Part shown: positions 8,549 through 17,441 of the stretch, in pieces
Position numbering within the stretch: position 1 is the stretch's first letter
How the letters are laid out: each line of letters begins with the position of its first letter
From: Curtobacterium sp. MCPF17_052
Lineage (GTDB): Bacteria; Actinomycetota; Actinomycetes; Actinomycetales; Microbacteriaceae
DNA: 64,000 nucleotides
Assembly: GCF_003234085.1 (NCBI RefSeq)
Contig: NZ_QKSD01000012.1
Location: forward strand, 67,991-131,990
Direction of reading: 5' to 3'
Made by a program: the position numbers and the translations under genes
The notes under the pieces: model-generated
The model's database searches: none
Told to the model about the DNA's origin: nothing
The model's input: the letters and a program-made list of their open reading frames with translations, nothing else

Positions 8549-10291
8549 ATGTCGAAGAAGACGCAGCCCAGGAACACGGTCACCGCCCTCACCGGACGCC
8601 CGAACGCACAGGTCCTCATCGTCGGGGGCGGGATCAACGGCATCGCCACCTTCCGCGACCTCGCCCTGCAGGGTGTCGACGTCGCCATCGTCGAGCGCAG
8701 CGACTACGGCTCCGGCGCCTCCGCAGCATCGAGCCACATGATCCACGGCGGCATCCGCTACCTGGAGAACGGCGAGTTCCGCCTGGTGCGCGAGAGCGTG
8801 CAGGAGCGCAACGGCCTGATCCGCATCGCCCCGCACTACGTCAAGCCGCTGCAGACGACCATGCCGGTCTTCTCCACCTTCTCCGGCATCATGAACGCCC
8901 CGCTGCGCATGCTCACGCACAAGCAGCGCTCCACCAAGGAGCGCGGCGCGATGCTGATCAAGATCGGCATGACGATCTACGACTCCTTCTCGCGTGACGG
9001 CGGCTCCGTCCCGAAGCACGTCTTCCGCACCAAGAAGGCCGCGCTCGAGGACATGCCCGCGCTGAACCGCGACCTGAAGTACACCGGCACCTACTACGAC
9101 GCCTCCGTGCACGAGCCGGAGCGCCTGGCGCTCGACGTCCTCAAGGACGGTCTGGCCGTCGGCACCGGCACCGGTGCCGACGCGACCGCCCGTGCGACGA
9201 ACTACGTCGAGGCGGTCGGCGCCCGCGACGGCGGCGTCCTGCTCCGCGACCGCGAGACCGGCGAGGAGTTCGTGTTCACCGCGGACGTCGTCGTGAACGC
9301 GTCCGGCCCCTGGACCGACCTGACCAACGAGGCGTTCGGCGGCGGCACGAAGTACATGGGCGGCACGAAGGGCTCCCACATCGTCGTCGACAACCCCGAG
9401 CTGCTCGAGGCGACGAAGGGCCGCGAGCTGTTCTTCGAGAACAACGACGGCCGCATCGTCCTCATCTACCCGCTCAAGGGCCGGGTCCTCATCGGCACGA
9501 CCGACATCGACGCCGACCCGTCGCAGCCGGTCGTCACGACCGACGAGGAGATCGACTACTTCTTCGGGCTCGTGAAGCACGTGTTCCCGCAGATCGAGGT
9601 CACGCGGGACCACATCGTCTACAGCTACTCGGGCATCCGGCCGCTCCCCCGTCACGAGGACACCGCCCCCGGCTTCGTGTCCCGCGACTACCAGATCGTC
9701 GACACCGCGATCGCCGGACTGCCGGACACCACCGTGCTGTCGCTCGTGGGCGGCAAGTGGACGACCTTCCGTGCCCTCGCCGCACACCTGTCGACCGACG
9801 TCACGACGAAGCTCGGCATCACCCGCAAGGTCGACACGACCGGCATGCCGATCGGCGGTGGCAAGGACTTCCCCACCACCGACGGGCAGCGAGCCCTGTG
9901 GATCAAGTCGCACCGCGACGGCCTCGCATCCGAGACCGTCGACCGTCTGCTCGACCGCTACGGCACCCGTGCCGCCGAGGTCGTCGACGCGCTGGTCACC
10001 GGTCCGGTCGAGCCGCTCGAGTCCGACGCAACGCTCACCCGCGCCGAGGTCCGGTACTTCGCCGAGCGCGAGCAGGCCGTGCACCTGGTCGACGTGGTGC
10101 TGCGCCGCACGAACCTCGCGTTCGTCGGTGGCGTCACGATCGACCTGCTCGACGAGCTTGCCGACGTCATGGCCGAGACGCTCGGCTGGACGGCGGAGGA
10201 CCGTGCCGACGAGGTCCAGCGCACCCTGGACGTGCTGCGCGAGTCGCACCGCGTCATCGTGCCGCTGACGTCGGCGTCGCAGCTCGCCTGA
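8549..10291 (+). CDS. glpD: Glycerol-3-phosphate dehydrogenase (GlpD/GlpO type)
   Basis: A 580-residue FAD enzyme oxidising sn-glycerol 3-phosphate to dihydroxyacetone phosphate at the membrane face. The dinucleotide-binding motif VLIVGGGINGIATFRDLALQG lies near residues 22-42, followed by GSGASAASSHMIHGGIRYLE, the substrate region WTDLTNEAFGG...GTKGSHIVV, LIGTTDID and the C-terminal domain ARYFAEREQAVHLVDVVLRRT-like segment. Length is standard. Starts at 8537 and 8503 are also in frame; 8549 (MSKKTQ) is chosen as the first residue giving the usual short N-terminal tail. No glpF or glpK is adjacent, so glycerol uptake genes must be elsewhere. Confidence 0.9.
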   Translation: MSKKTQPRNTVTALTGRPNAQVLIVGGGINGIATFRDLALQGVDVAIVERSDYGSGASAASSHMIHGGIRYLENGEFRLVRESVQERNGLIRIAPHYVKPLQTTMPVFSTFSGIMNAPLRMLTHKQRSTKERGAMLIKIGMTIYDSFSRDGGSVPKHVFRTKKAALEDMPALNRDLKYTGTYYDASVHEPERLALDVLKDGLAVGTGTGADATARATNYVEAVGARDGGVLLRDRETGEEFVFTADVVVNASGPWTDLTNEAFGGGTKYMGGTKGSHIVVDNPELLEATKGRELFFENNDGRIVLIYPLKGRVLIGTTDIDADPSQPVVTTDEEIDYFFGLVKHVFPQIEVTRDHIVYSYSGIRPLPRHEDTAPGFVSRDYQIVDTAIAGLPDTTVLSLVGGKWTTFRALAAHLSTDVTTKLGITRKVDTTGMPIGGGKDFPTTDGQRALWIKSHRDGLASETVDRLLDRYGTRAAEVVDALVTGPVEPLESDATLTRAEVRYFAEREQAVHLVDVVLRRTNLAFVGGVTIDLLDELADVMAETLGWTAEDRADEVQRTLDVLRESHRVIVPLTSASQLA

Positions 10292-10304
10292 CCCCTCCGC
10301 AACA

Positions 10305-10362
10305 CGCAACGTGGGCGGCTCCACGCAACGACATCCCGTTGCGTGGAGCCGCCCACGTTGCG
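10305..10362. terminator. 26-bp perfect hairpin between convergent genes
   Basis: Arms 10305-10330 and 10337-10362 are perfectly complementary over 26 bp with a 6-base loop; imperfect pairing continues for about 8 more bases outward. It lies between glpD (+) and the histidine phosphatase gene (-) and can serve both. Confidence 0.75.
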
Positions 10363-10401
10363 TTGTGCGGGGACCCGGACGGGAGGCCCGGACCGGCCCC
10401 G

Positions 10402-11058
10402 TCAGAACCGCTCGCCGGTCGGGTCCTGCGCGCTCAGGTCCGCCAGGTCGTCGCCGCCGATCGGCTCGCCCGCCCAGTCCACGAGGCGCCACCCGTCCGT
10501 CGTCGAGCCCTCGAGCTCGACGACGCCGGTGTTCTCCAGATGCCGGTTCCGGCCGAGGTCGTTCGGGACGTTCTGCGCCGTCACCGCGGCCCAGATCCGG
10601 ATCGCGGCACCGTGGCTGAACGCCGCCGCGACCTCGGCGCCGGTCTCCTCGATCCGCCGGACGGCGTCGTCGTAGCGGCCGAAGAAGGCGTGGCCGTCCT
10701 CGGCGCCGGGCATCCGCTCGTCGAGGTCTCCCGCGGCCCAGGCGTACGCCACGGCGAGGTAGCTCTGCACCGACACGGTGTCGCGCTTGCCCTGCAGCTC
10801 GCCGGCCTCGATCTCACGGAGGCCCGGCAGCACCACGGGCTCCAGGTCGAGCGCACGCGCGAGCGGTGCGGCGGTGATCTGCGTCCGGACCATGGTCGAG
10901 GTGAAGAGCCGCTCGATCCCCCGGTCGCCGAGGGCTGCGGGCAGCGCGTCCGCCTGCTCCTGCCCGAGGTCGGTCAGGCCGGGCCCGGGGACTTCGGCAT
11001 CGAGCAGGCCGGTCACGTTGGCGGGGGTCTGTCCGTGGCGGACGAGCAGCAGTCGCAT
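10402..11058 (-). CDS. Histidine phosphatase family protein
   Basis: A 218-residue member of the phosphoglycerate-mutase-like superfamily. The catalytic RHG motif is at residues 7-9 (LLLVRHGQTPAN), with the second conserved arginine in STMVRTQITA, the LPGLREIEAGELQGK acidic block and the later FSHGAAIRIW histidine. Substrate cannot be deduced; members act on phosphosugars, nucleotides or phosphoproteins. The ATG has TAGGGT exactly 6 bases upstream, predicting a leaderless message, and it is divergent from the DinB-like gene only 53 bp away. Confidence 0.85.
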   Translation of the reverse strand: MRLLLVRHGQTPANVTGLLDAEVPGPGLTDLGQEQADALPAALGDRGIERLFTSTMVRTQITAAPLARALDLEPVVLPGLREIEAGELQGKRDTVSVQSYLAVAYAWAAGDLDERMPGAEDGHAFFGRYDDAVRRIEETGAEVAAAFSHGAAIRIWAAVTAQNVPNDLGRNRHLENTGVVELEGSTTDGWRLVDWAGEPIGGDDLADLSAQDPTGERF

Positions 11059-11111
11059 GGCCTCACCCTACGGACCGCCCTGCCGGGTCCGGTGACTGCT
11101 ACGGTCTGGCC
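11059..11111. promoter_or_regulatory. Back-to-back leaderless promoters
   Basis: TAGGGT (minus strand, 11065-11070) lies 6 bases before the ATG of the phosphatase, and TACGGT (plus strand, 11100-11105) lies 6 bases before the GTG of the DinB-like gene. Both fit a -10 box whose +1 falls on the start codon. Confidence 0.6.
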
Positions 11112-11636
11112 GTGGCGATCGAACCGGACACGAAGAACTGGACCTGGGTCATCGAGTCGGCCTGCCCGGACTGCGGCTTCGACGGCGGCACGACGACGAT
11201 CCGCGACGTACCGGAGCTCATCGACGCGAACACCGCGGGGTGGCCGGAGCGGTTGCGCCGCGACGACGTCCGGCAGCGCCCGGACGACGCGACCTGGTCA
11301 CCACTCGAGTACGGCGCACACGTCCGCGACGTGCACCGGAAGATGACCGAGCGCCTCGAGCTGATGCTCGCCGAGGACGACCCGCTGTTCCCGAACTGGG
11401 ACCAGGACGCCACCGCCGTCGCCGAGCGCTACGGCGAGCAGGACCCCGCGGCGGTCACCGAGGAGCTGACGGCCGCCGCCCGTCGGGCCGCCCGGGCCTT
11501 CGCCGCCGTCCGTGACGACCAGCTCGACCGCACCGGACGTCGTTCCGACGGCAGCGGCTTCACGGTGGCGACCCTCGCGGTCTACTACGCGCACGACCCG
11601 GTCCACCACCTGTGGGACGTGCGGCACGCGCGCTGA
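11112..11636 (+). CDS. DinB-like / mycothiol-dependent-enzyme-fold protein
   Basis: A 174-residue protein of the DinB/YfiT four-helix metal-binding superfamily as found in actinobacteria. It opens with an ACPDCGF segment, then LRRDDVRQRPDDATWSPLEYGAHVRDVHRKM and ends with LAVYYAHDPVHHLWDVRHAR; the histidines in GAHVRDVH and AHDPVHHLWD are placed as the usual metal triad. Many relatives use mycothiol as thiol donor, but the exact reaction is unknown. GTG start fits the TACGGT box 6 bases upstream. Confidence 0.7.
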   Translation: MAIEPDTKNWTWVIESACPDCGFDGGTTTIRDVPELIDANTAGWPERLRRDDVRQRPDDATWSPLEYGAHVRDVHRKMTERLELMLAEDDPLFPNWDQDATAVAERYGEQDPAAVTEELTAAARRAARAFAAVRDDQLDRTGRRSDGSGFTVATLAVYYAHDPVHHLWDVRHAR

Positions 11637-11664
11637 GTGATCCGGGCCTCCCGGCCGACCAGGA

Positions 11665-11728
11665 CCACTGACGGACCGGACCACTGACGGACGGGGCCGC
11701 CGACGGACCGGGCCGCCGACGGTTCAGG
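11665..11728. repeat. Four 16-bp tandem repeats at a convergent junction
   Basis: Units at 11665-11680, 11681-11696, 11697-11712 and 11713-11728 share the pattern CC(A/G)C(T/C)GACGGACCGG with decay at the right end. The last unit runs into the stop codon of the SorC regulator gene. A short CCGGG-CCT-CCCGG hairpin at about 11643-11655 precedes them. Confidence 0.7.
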
Positions 11729-12749
11729 CCAGCGCGTCGAGCAGCGCCCTGGCCGTCGCCGCGTCCGTGACCAGCTCGTTGACCAGACGGCCGCGCACGG
11801 CGCTGATGATGCTCGGCACCTTGACCGCACCGACGGCGACGCCGACCGCGTGGGGCACGGCGGCGAGCACCTCGCGAGAGGTCCGCACCATCCGGTCGCT
11901 GCCGGGGAACTCGATGGGCTCACCGTCCGGGCCGGTGAAGTTGAGGCAGACGTCGCCGGTCGCCCGGTCGAACACGTCGTCGTCGACCGGCAGCCCGCGG
12001 GCCATCGCGTCCCGCGTCACGACCGGCGCGCCGATCCCCAGGATCGCGCCCTTCGCTCGGCTCCACAGCCCGACGACGTGCTGGAACGCGGGGTCCTCGT
12101 CCAGGGAGGCCCGGAGCGCCTCCGACGGCAGGGCCTGCGCGAACAGGAACGTCGGGATCGCACCGGACCGCTCCGCGGCCGCGCGGGTGATCTCGTTCGT
12201 CTGGAACCACTGGTTCGGGTCGGCCTGACCGCCGACGGTCGGGACGAGTTGCACGCCCGGCATCGCCGGCATCGCTCCGTGCGCGATCGCGTGCACGGTG
12301 CTGCCGGACGACATCAGCACGGCGTCGCCCGGGGCCAGGCGCATCCCCTCGACGGCGGCGGCGACCGGTTCGGCGAGGTCCACGCCCAGGGTCGCGGTGT
12401 GCGTGACGGCGGCGAGGTGCACGGCCTGGAGCCCGAGCACCACCTGCAGTCGCTCGGCCAGGGCGACGGTCTCGTCCTGGAACGGGTCGACGACCTCGAT
12501 CCGGACCAGGCCGGATCGGCGGGCCTCGGACACGAGCCGACTCACCGTGGGGCGGGACACCCCGAGACGCGTGGCGATCTCGTTCTGCGTGGCGTCCTCG
12601 AGGTAGTACATCCGCGCGGCCTGGTAGACCGTGTCGAGCGGGAACCGGGACCGCTGGCCCTCGGGTGCGGGCGTCGCCGACCCGGGCCGGTCCGGGCTGA
12701 CCGGAGTGGGAACGGACGGCACCGATGCGGACGGGGTTCTGTCGGACAT
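11724..12749 (-). CDS. SorC-family regulator of the polyol (tetritol) cluster
   Basis: A 341-residue regulator with an N-terminal disordered Pro/Ser-rich tail of about 35 residues, a helix-turn-helix at about 40-75 (ARMYYLEDATQNEIATRLGVSRPTVSRLVSEARRSG) and the SorC sugar-binding domain with GDAVLMSSGSTVHAI, VQLVPTVGGQ, and AILGIGAPVV. SorC members such as EryD control erythritol catabolism in Brucella and rhizobia, which suits its place beside dehydrogenase, kinase and isomerase genes. ATG at 12749 (MSDRTPS) is chosen: GGGAGG lies about 10 bases upstream, and longer forms would overlap the SDR gene. Confidence 0.8.
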   Translation of the reverse strand: MSDRTPSASVPSVPTPVSPDRPGSATPAPEGQRSRFPLDTVYQAARMYYLEDATQNEIATRLGVSRPTVSRLVSEARRSGLVRIEVVDPFQDETVALAERLQVVLGLQAVHLAAVTHTATLGVDLAEPVAAAVEGMRLAPGDAVLMSSGSTVHAIAHGAMPAMPGVQLVPTVGGQADPNQWFQTNEITRAAAERSGAIPTFLFAQALPSEALRASLDEDPAFQHVVGLWSRAKGAILGIGAPVVTRDAMARGLPVDDDVFDRATGDVCLNFTGPDGEPIEFPGSDRMVRTSREVLAAVPHAVGVAVGAVKVPSIISAVRGRLVNELVTDAATARALLDALA

Positions 12750-12769
12750 CGAGCGCGGGCCTCCCGGGT

Positions 12770-12800
12770 GCGGTGCCGTCGGACGTGCGGACGGCACCGC
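12770..12800. terminator. Intercistronic hairpin between SDR and SorC genes
   Basis: An 11-bp perfect stem (12770-12780 with 12790-12800) and 9-base loop between two minus-strand genes; it may attenuate read-through from the SDR gene into the regulator. Confidence 0.5.
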
Positions 12801-12819
12801 GATCGTAACGCCGACCGCG

Positions 12820-13644
12820 TCACCGGATCGTGAAACCACCGTCGACCCGGAGGTCCGCACCGTTCACCATCGCTGCGGACTCGCCCGCGAGGAAGAGCAC
12901 GGCTGACGCGATCTCGGCCGGGGTGGCGAACCGCCCGGTCGGGATCTCGTCCTGGTGGCGCAGGCCGGCGTCGTTCGCCCACGCCGAGCGCCCGAGCGCG
13001 GTGAGCACGACGGTCGGCGACACCGTGTTGACCGTCACACCCCGACGTCCCCACTCGAGCGCGAGCACCCGGGTGAGGCCGAGGACACCGGCCTTCGACG
13101 CGCAGTACGCGGCATGCCCGTCGAGCCCGACGTGCGCAGCCTGCGACGCGATGTTCACGATGCGCCCGTACCCGGCGTCGAGCATGTGCCGCCCCACCGC
13201 CTGCGCCACCCGGTGCGTGCCGGTGAGGTTGACGTCGAGCGTCCGTGCCCAGGCATCGGCACCCAGGTCCTCGGCCGCTCCGAGGGCCACGATGCCCGCA
13301 CTGTTGACGAGGACGTCGACACGGCCGGTGGCGGCCATCACGGTCGCGACCGCGGTGTCCACCGAAGCTCGGTCGGTCACGTCGCAGGCCGTACCGAGGT
13401 GCCCGGTACCGACGAGGTCGGCCGCGACGGCGGCAGCAGCCTCCGCGCGGACGTCGACGACGGCGACCCGGGCGCCGCGCTCGGCGAGCGCGTGGGCGAT
13501 GGCCTCGCCGATTCCGGAGGCGCCACCGGTGACCACCGCCACCCGGCCTGCGAAGGCATTGGTGTGGTCGACGCTGACCGGACCGGAGCGGAGGGCCGCT
13601 GCGATGTCGTCTGCTGCAGGGTCGTGGTTCGAGGAGTGGGACAT
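12820..13644 (-). CDS. SDR-family polyol dehydrogenase (D-threitol/GolD-like)
   Basis: A 274-residue classical short-chain dehydrogenase. Cofactor motif GGASGIGEAIA near residue 40 with an acidic D at the end of strand 2 (VVDVR), which favours NAD+; catalytic NSAG, Ser (NIASQA), and YCASK tetrad are present. The N-terminus is about 25 residues longer than usual, as in GolD-type enzymes. Context with SorC regulator, polyol carrier, DhaK-type kinase and RpiB suggests oxidation of a tetritol such as D-threitol to erythrulose; other polyols remain possible. It is divergent from the MFS carrier with only 49 bp between start codons. Confidence 0.8.
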   Translation of the reverse strand: MSHSSNHDPAADDIAAALRSGPVSVDHTNAFAGRVAVVTGGASGIGEAIAHALAERGARVAVVDVRAEAAAAVAADLVGTGHLGTACDVTDRASVDTAVATVMAATGRVDVLVNSAGIVALGAAEDLGADAWARTLDVNLTGTHRVAQAVGRHMLDAGYGRIVNIASQAAHVGLDGHAAYCASKAGVLGLTRVLALEWGRRGVTVNTVSPTVVLTALGRSAWANDAGLRHQDEIPTGRFATPAEIASAVLFLAGESAAMVNGADLRVDGGFTIR

Positions 13645-13693
13645 GAGTGGGTAACATACCCGATGTCACATAGTCCCGCGATCGAGAGCGAAC

Positions 13694-15007
13694 ATGTCAA
13701 CGTCGACGAAACCCCTCCTCCCTCGCGCGCGTCCGGCCGGCCCGGGCGCGCTCGACCGCCTGGGGATCCCCAGTCCCCTGGCCGCTGGTCTCCTCGGGGT
13801 CCTCGTCACCATGACCGGCGTCGGCGTCGAGTCGAACTTCGTCACGCCGCACCTGGTCACCGTCCTCGGCAGCCCCGAGACGACGGTCGCGACCATCGTC
13901 ACCGCCGCGAGCCTCGCCACCCTGGTCGGCAGCTACCTGTCCGGAGCACTGTCCGACCTCGTCGGACCCCGCCGCGTGATGGCCCTGGGCATGGTCGTCT
14001 GGGTCGTCTTCGAGCTCATGTTCCTCGGCGGGTTGCAGCTGGACAGCGCCCCGATCACCGCCGTCGCGTACACGCTGCGCGGGTTCGGACACCCGCTCTT
14101 CGCCTTCGCGTTCCTCGTCTGGGTGAACGTGACCGCGCCGGTGGAACGGCGTGGCGCGGCGGTCGGCTGGTTCTCCGTCGCGTTCACCGGCGGCCTGCCC
14201 ACCCTCGGCTCCCTGGTCGCCCTGGGCGCCATCCCGGTCCTCGGCGGTGGCGTCGTCGGGGAGACCGGCGCGATGACCGCGTCGATCGTCCTCGTCGTGG
14301 CGGGTTGGGCACTCGCGCACTTCGGCGTCCACCTGCCGAGCGAGCGGATCGCGCCGCGGGAGGAGCGCGCAGGCCGGGTCCTCACGAGCGGCCTCCGGCT
14401 CACCGTCACCCGACCACAGGTGCTCATGGGCTTCCTCGTCCGGCTCATCAACACCGCGCCCGAGTTCGGCATGTTCGTCGTCCTGCCGGTCGTCATCGCC
14501 GAGGACCGGGGTTGGGGACAGGGGCGTTGGCTGCTGATGACCGTCTGCGTCTACGCGACGAACGTCCTGGTGAACGCCTTCTTCGGCTGGGTCGGAGACC
14601 GCATCGGGTGGGTCCGTACCGTGCGGTGGTTCGGTGTCATCGGCTCCGCGATCGGCCTGCTCGCCTGGTGGTACGTCCCACAGCTCGTCCCGGCCGGCAC
14701 CGACTGGGGCTACGTCCTCGCCGTCGTCGCGGGGTGTTCATTCGGCTGCTCGCTCGCCGGTTTCGTCCCGATGGGCGCCATCATGCCGGCGCTCGCACCG
14801 CGGTACCGGGGCGCCGCGATGGCGATGTACACCACCGCTGCCGGGGGCGCCGCGTTCCTCGGTACCGGGGTCGTCGCCGCGGTCTTCGCGCTCGGCGGTG
14901 ACGGCGCCGCGGTCACGTGGACCTTCGTCGGGCTCTACGCCTGCGCCTTCGTCATGGTCGGCCGACTCCGCGTGCCGCCGGCCCCGACGACCGATGCGCA
15001 GCCCTGA
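13694..15007 (+). CDS. RbtT/DalT/CsbX-type MFS polyol transporter
   Basis: A 437-residue, 12-helix major facilitator. The opening LGIPSPLAAGLLGVLVTMTGVGVESNFVTP-like block, FGHPLFAFAFLVWVNV and DRIGWVRTVRWFG loop match the RbtT/DalT/CsbX subfamily, which carries ribitol and D-arabitol into Klebsiella. This makes it the probable uptake system for the polyol oxidised by the divergent SDR. It starts the rightward operon; 52 bp separate it from the kinase gene. ATG at 13694 is preceded by GAGAG. Confidence 0.8.
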   Translation: MSTSTKPLLPRARPAGPGALDRLGIPSPLAAGLLGVLVTMTGVGVESNFVTPHLVTVLGSPETTVATIVTAASLATLVGSYLSGALSDLVGPRRVMALGMVVWVVFELMFLGGLQLDSAPITAVAYTLRGFGHPLFAFAFLVWVNVTAPVERRGAAVGWFSVAFTGGLPTLGSLVALGAIPVLGGGVVGETGAMTASIVLVVAGWALAHFGVHLPSERIAPREERAGRVLTSGLRLTVTRPQVLMGFLVRLINTAPEFGMFVVLPVVIAEDRGWGQGRWLLMTVCVYATNVLVNAFFGWVGDRIGWVRTVRWFGVIGSAIGLLAWWYVPQLVPAGTDWGYVLAVVAGCSFGCSLAGFVPMGAIMPALAPRYRGAAMAMYTTAAGGAAFLGTGVVAAVFALGGDGAAVTWTFVGLYACAFVMVGRLRVPPAPTTDAQP

Positions 15008-15059
15008 GACAGATGACCGCAATGCCACCCACCCACAAGTCCCTGAGGAGGACCACACC

Positions 15060-16856
15060 ATGACCACGATCTGCGACGACCCCGAGGACTTCGCCGAGGA
15101 CCAACTCAGGGGCTGGCTCGCCCTGTACGCCGACCGGGTGCGCGGGGTCACCGGCGGGGTGGTGACCCTGCCGACCGCCGACGCGTCACCGCAGGTCGCG
15201 GTCGTCGTGGGCGGAGGCTCGGGGCACTACCCGGCGTTCAGCGGGCTGGTCGGACCCGGGCTCGCGACCGGTGCCGTCGTCGGCAACGTGTTCACCTCGC
15301 CGTCCGCCGCGCAGGTGTACTCGGTCGCGAGGGCCGCCGACCAGGGCCGCGGGGTCGTGCTGTCCTTCGGCAACTACGCCGGAGACACGATGAACTTCGG
15401 GCTCGCTGCGGAGCGGCTCCGTGCGGCCGGCATCGACACCCGGATCGTCGTCGTCACCGACGACGTCGCCTCGGCCGACGAGGCCGACCGTCGCCGCGGC
15501 ATCGCGGGCGACTTCGCGGTGTTCAAGGCGATGGGTGCCGCCGCGGCCGAGGGCGCGTCCCTCGACGAGGTCGAGCGGATCGGTCGGCACGCGAACGGAC
15601 GGACCCGCACCATCGGGGTCGCCTTCTCCGGGTGCACCCTGCCGGGTTCGGACGGGCCGCTCTTCAACGTGCCGGCCGGACACCTCGGCCTCGGGCTCGG
15701 CATCCACGGCGAGCCGGGCATCCGGGACGTCCCGTTGCTCCCGGCACGAGCCCTGGCCGAGTTGCTCGTCGAGCGTCTGCTGGCGGAGTCCCCGCCCGAC
15801 GCAGCGGTGCGTGACTCGACGGCGCCCCGTCGGGTCGCAGCCGTCCTGAACGGCCTGGGGGACACGAAGTACGAGGAGCTGTTCCTGCTGTGGGGCCGGA
15901 TCGCTCCGCTGCTGACGGCCGCGGGGGTCGAGGTCGTCGAACCCGAGGTCGGCGAACTCGTGACGAGCCTGGACATGGGCGGCTGCTCGCTCACCCTGCA
16001 GTGGCTCGACGACGAACTCGAGCGCCTCTGGCGAGCCGATGCCCACACGCCGGCGTACCGCAAGTCCGCCGCACCGGTCGCGGCACTGGTCCCGGCGGAC
16101 GTCGCGACCGAGGCGGCGACCACCGCGTCCGTCGTCCCGGCCGCGACCCCGGCCTCCCGTCGAGCGGGCGAGGCAGCACGCGCCGCGGTCCGGGCGATGG
16201 ACGGACTGCTCCGCGAGCAGGAACACGAACTGGGTCGCATCGACGCGGTGGCCGGTGACGGGGACCACGGACGCGGGATGGTGAAGGGCGTCGGCGCCGC
16301 TCGCCGGGCAGTCGAGGGCATCGACGGGTCCGCCGGGGTCGGCTTCCTGCTCGGACGCGCGGGAGAGGCCTGGGCGGCCGAGGCCGGCGGGACGTCCGGC
16401 GTCCTGTGGGGTGCGGCGCTCGAAGCGTTCGGCGCGTCGATCGGAGACGACGCCGACGAGGTCACCCCGCCGATGGTGGTCGCCGCCGCGGCGGCGTTCG
16501 CGGAGGCGATCGTCCAGCTCGGGCGGGCGCAGCGCGGGGACAAGACGCTCCTCGACGCGCTGTTGCCGTTCGTCGACGCACTCGCCGAGGCGATCACGAC
16601 CGGTCAGCCGCTCCCCGAGGCCTGGGCCACCGCCGCCGAGGTCGCCGTCCGGCAGGCAGAGGCGACCGCGGCGCTGACTCCGCGGGTCGGCCGGGCACGC
16701 CCGCTCGCCGAGAAGAGCCTCGGGACGCCGGACGCCGGCGCCGTCTCGATGGGGATGCTCCTCACCCGGATCGGCGAGGTCCTGGCCGGCCGTGACGAGC
16801 AGCCCGACACCACCGGCAGCACCACCACCACCACGAACAGAGGAGTGCACGCATGA
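15060..16856 (+). CDS. DhaK-DhaL fusion kinase (erythrulose/dihydroxyacetone kinase)
   Basis: A 598-residue ATP-dependent kinase of the dihydroxyacetone kinase family. DhaK domain about residues 1-335 with [10 protein letters not shown] at 51-60 and the covalent substrate-binding histidine in GLGIHGEPG (H216); DhaL domain about 375-575 with the ATP/Mg motif GDGDHG at 399-404 and the GGTSGVLWG loop. The single-chain layout is that of DerK/LerK erythrulose kinases and of eukaryote-type DHA kinases. In this cluster erythrulose is the better guess than dihydroxyacetone because an RpiB isomerase follows. ATG has GAGGAGGA about 8 bases upstream; the stop overlaps the next start (ATGA). Confidence 0.85.
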   Translation: MTTICDDPEDFAEDQLRGWLALYADRVRGVTGGVVTLPTADASPQVAVVVGGGSGHYPAFSGLVGPGLATGAVVGNVFTSPSAAQVYSVARAADQGRGVVLSFGNYAGDTMNFGLAAERLRAAGIDTRIVVVTDDVASADEADRRRGIAGDFAVFKAMGAAAAEGASLDEVERIGRHANGRTRTIGVAFSGCTLPGSDGPLFNVPAGHLGLGLGIHGEPGIRDVPLLPARALAELLVERLLAESPPDAAVRDSTAPRRVAAVLNGLGDTKYEELFLLWGRIAPLLTAAGVEVVEPEVGELVTSLDMGGCSLTLQWLDDELERLWRADAHTPAYRKSAAPVAALVPADVATEAATTASVVPAATPASRRAGEAARAAVRAMDGLLREQEHELGRIDAVAGDGDHGRGMVKGVGAARRAVEGIDGSAGVGFLLGRAGEAWAAEAGGTSGVLWGAALEAFGASIGDDADEVTPPMVVAAAAAFAEAIVQLGRAQRGDKTLLDALLPFVDALAEAITTGQPLPEAWATAAEVAVRQAEATAALTPRVGRARPLAEKSLGTPDAGAVSMGMLLTRIGEVLAGRDEQPDTTGSTTTTTNRGVHA

Positions 16857-17314
16857 CGTTCCGCATCGCGATCGGGTCCGACGACGCGGGCTTCACCCTG
16901 AAGGAGGTGCTGCGCGCCGACCTCGCCGCCGACCCGCGCGTCGCCGAGCTCACCGATGTCGGGGTCGACGCCGACGGCCACACCGCGTACCCGCACGTCG
17001 CCGTCGAGGCGGCCCGCCTCGTCGCCGCGGGTCATGCCGACCGGGCCCTGCTGGTCTGCGGCACGGGTCTCGGCGTGGCGATCAGCGCGAACAAGGTGCC
17101 GGGCATCCGAGCCGTCACCGCACACGACCCGTTCAGCGTCGAGCGCTCGGTGCTGTCCAACGACGCCCAGGTGCTCTGCCTCGGGCAACGTGTGATCGGG
17201 TCCGAACTCGCCCGACGCCTGGTCCGGGAGTGGCTCGGGTACACGTTCGACCCCACCTCGGCGAGCGCCGGGAAGGTCGACGCGATCCGGTCCTACGAGC
17301 GCGCGGACGACTGA
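16853..17314 (+). CDS. RpiB/LacAB-family sugar-phosphate isomerase (DerI-like)
   Basis: A 153-residue RpiB-type aldose-ketose isomerase. [16 protein letters not shown] matches the phosphate-binding start, C69 within [19 protein letters not shown] is the catalytic cysteine and [19 protein letters not shown] completes the site. In tetritol pathways such enzymes turn D-erythrulose 4-phosphate into erythrose 4-phosphate (established for DerI); ribose-5-phosphate isomerase activity is the alternative. Its ATG overlaps the kinase TGA by 4 bases, so the two are translated together. A strong hairpin ends the operon. Confidence 0.85.
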   Translation: MTFRIAIGSDDAGFTLKEVLRADLAADPRVAELTDVGVDADGHTAYPHVAVEAARLVAAGHADRALLVCGTGLGVAISANKVPGIRAVTAHDPFSVERSVLSNDAQVLCLGQRVIGSELARRLVREWLGYTFDPTSASAGKVDAIRSYERADD

Positions 17315-17324
17315 GACCACGGAT

Positions 17325-17360
17325 GCTGTGCTCCGGCCGCAGGGGTGGCCGGAGCACAGC
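17325..17360 (+). terminator. Terminator hairpin of the polyol operon
   Basis: Perfect 14-bp stem (17325-17338 with 17347-17360), 8-base loop, 10 bases after the rpiB-type stop codon. No T run follows, as is usual in high-GC actinobacteria. Confidence 0.75.
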
Positions 17361-17441
17361 GTTCTGTCGGCTGTCGGACGTACGGTGCTGCCGACTCCGA
17401 TGCTCCACCGAGGTCTGCCGTTCCACCGAGGGGATCGACCC

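Noticed and set aside
7856..10492. 878-residue minus-strand frame opposite glpD
   Set aside because: Antisense shadow of glpD, with no domain and no ribosome site; it also crosses the sorC-glpD control region.
15060..16856. Plain dihydroxyacetone kinase tied to glpD
   Set aside because: glpD is in another unit with another regulator, and the coupled RpiB-type gene fits erythrulose phosphate better; kept as an alternative only.
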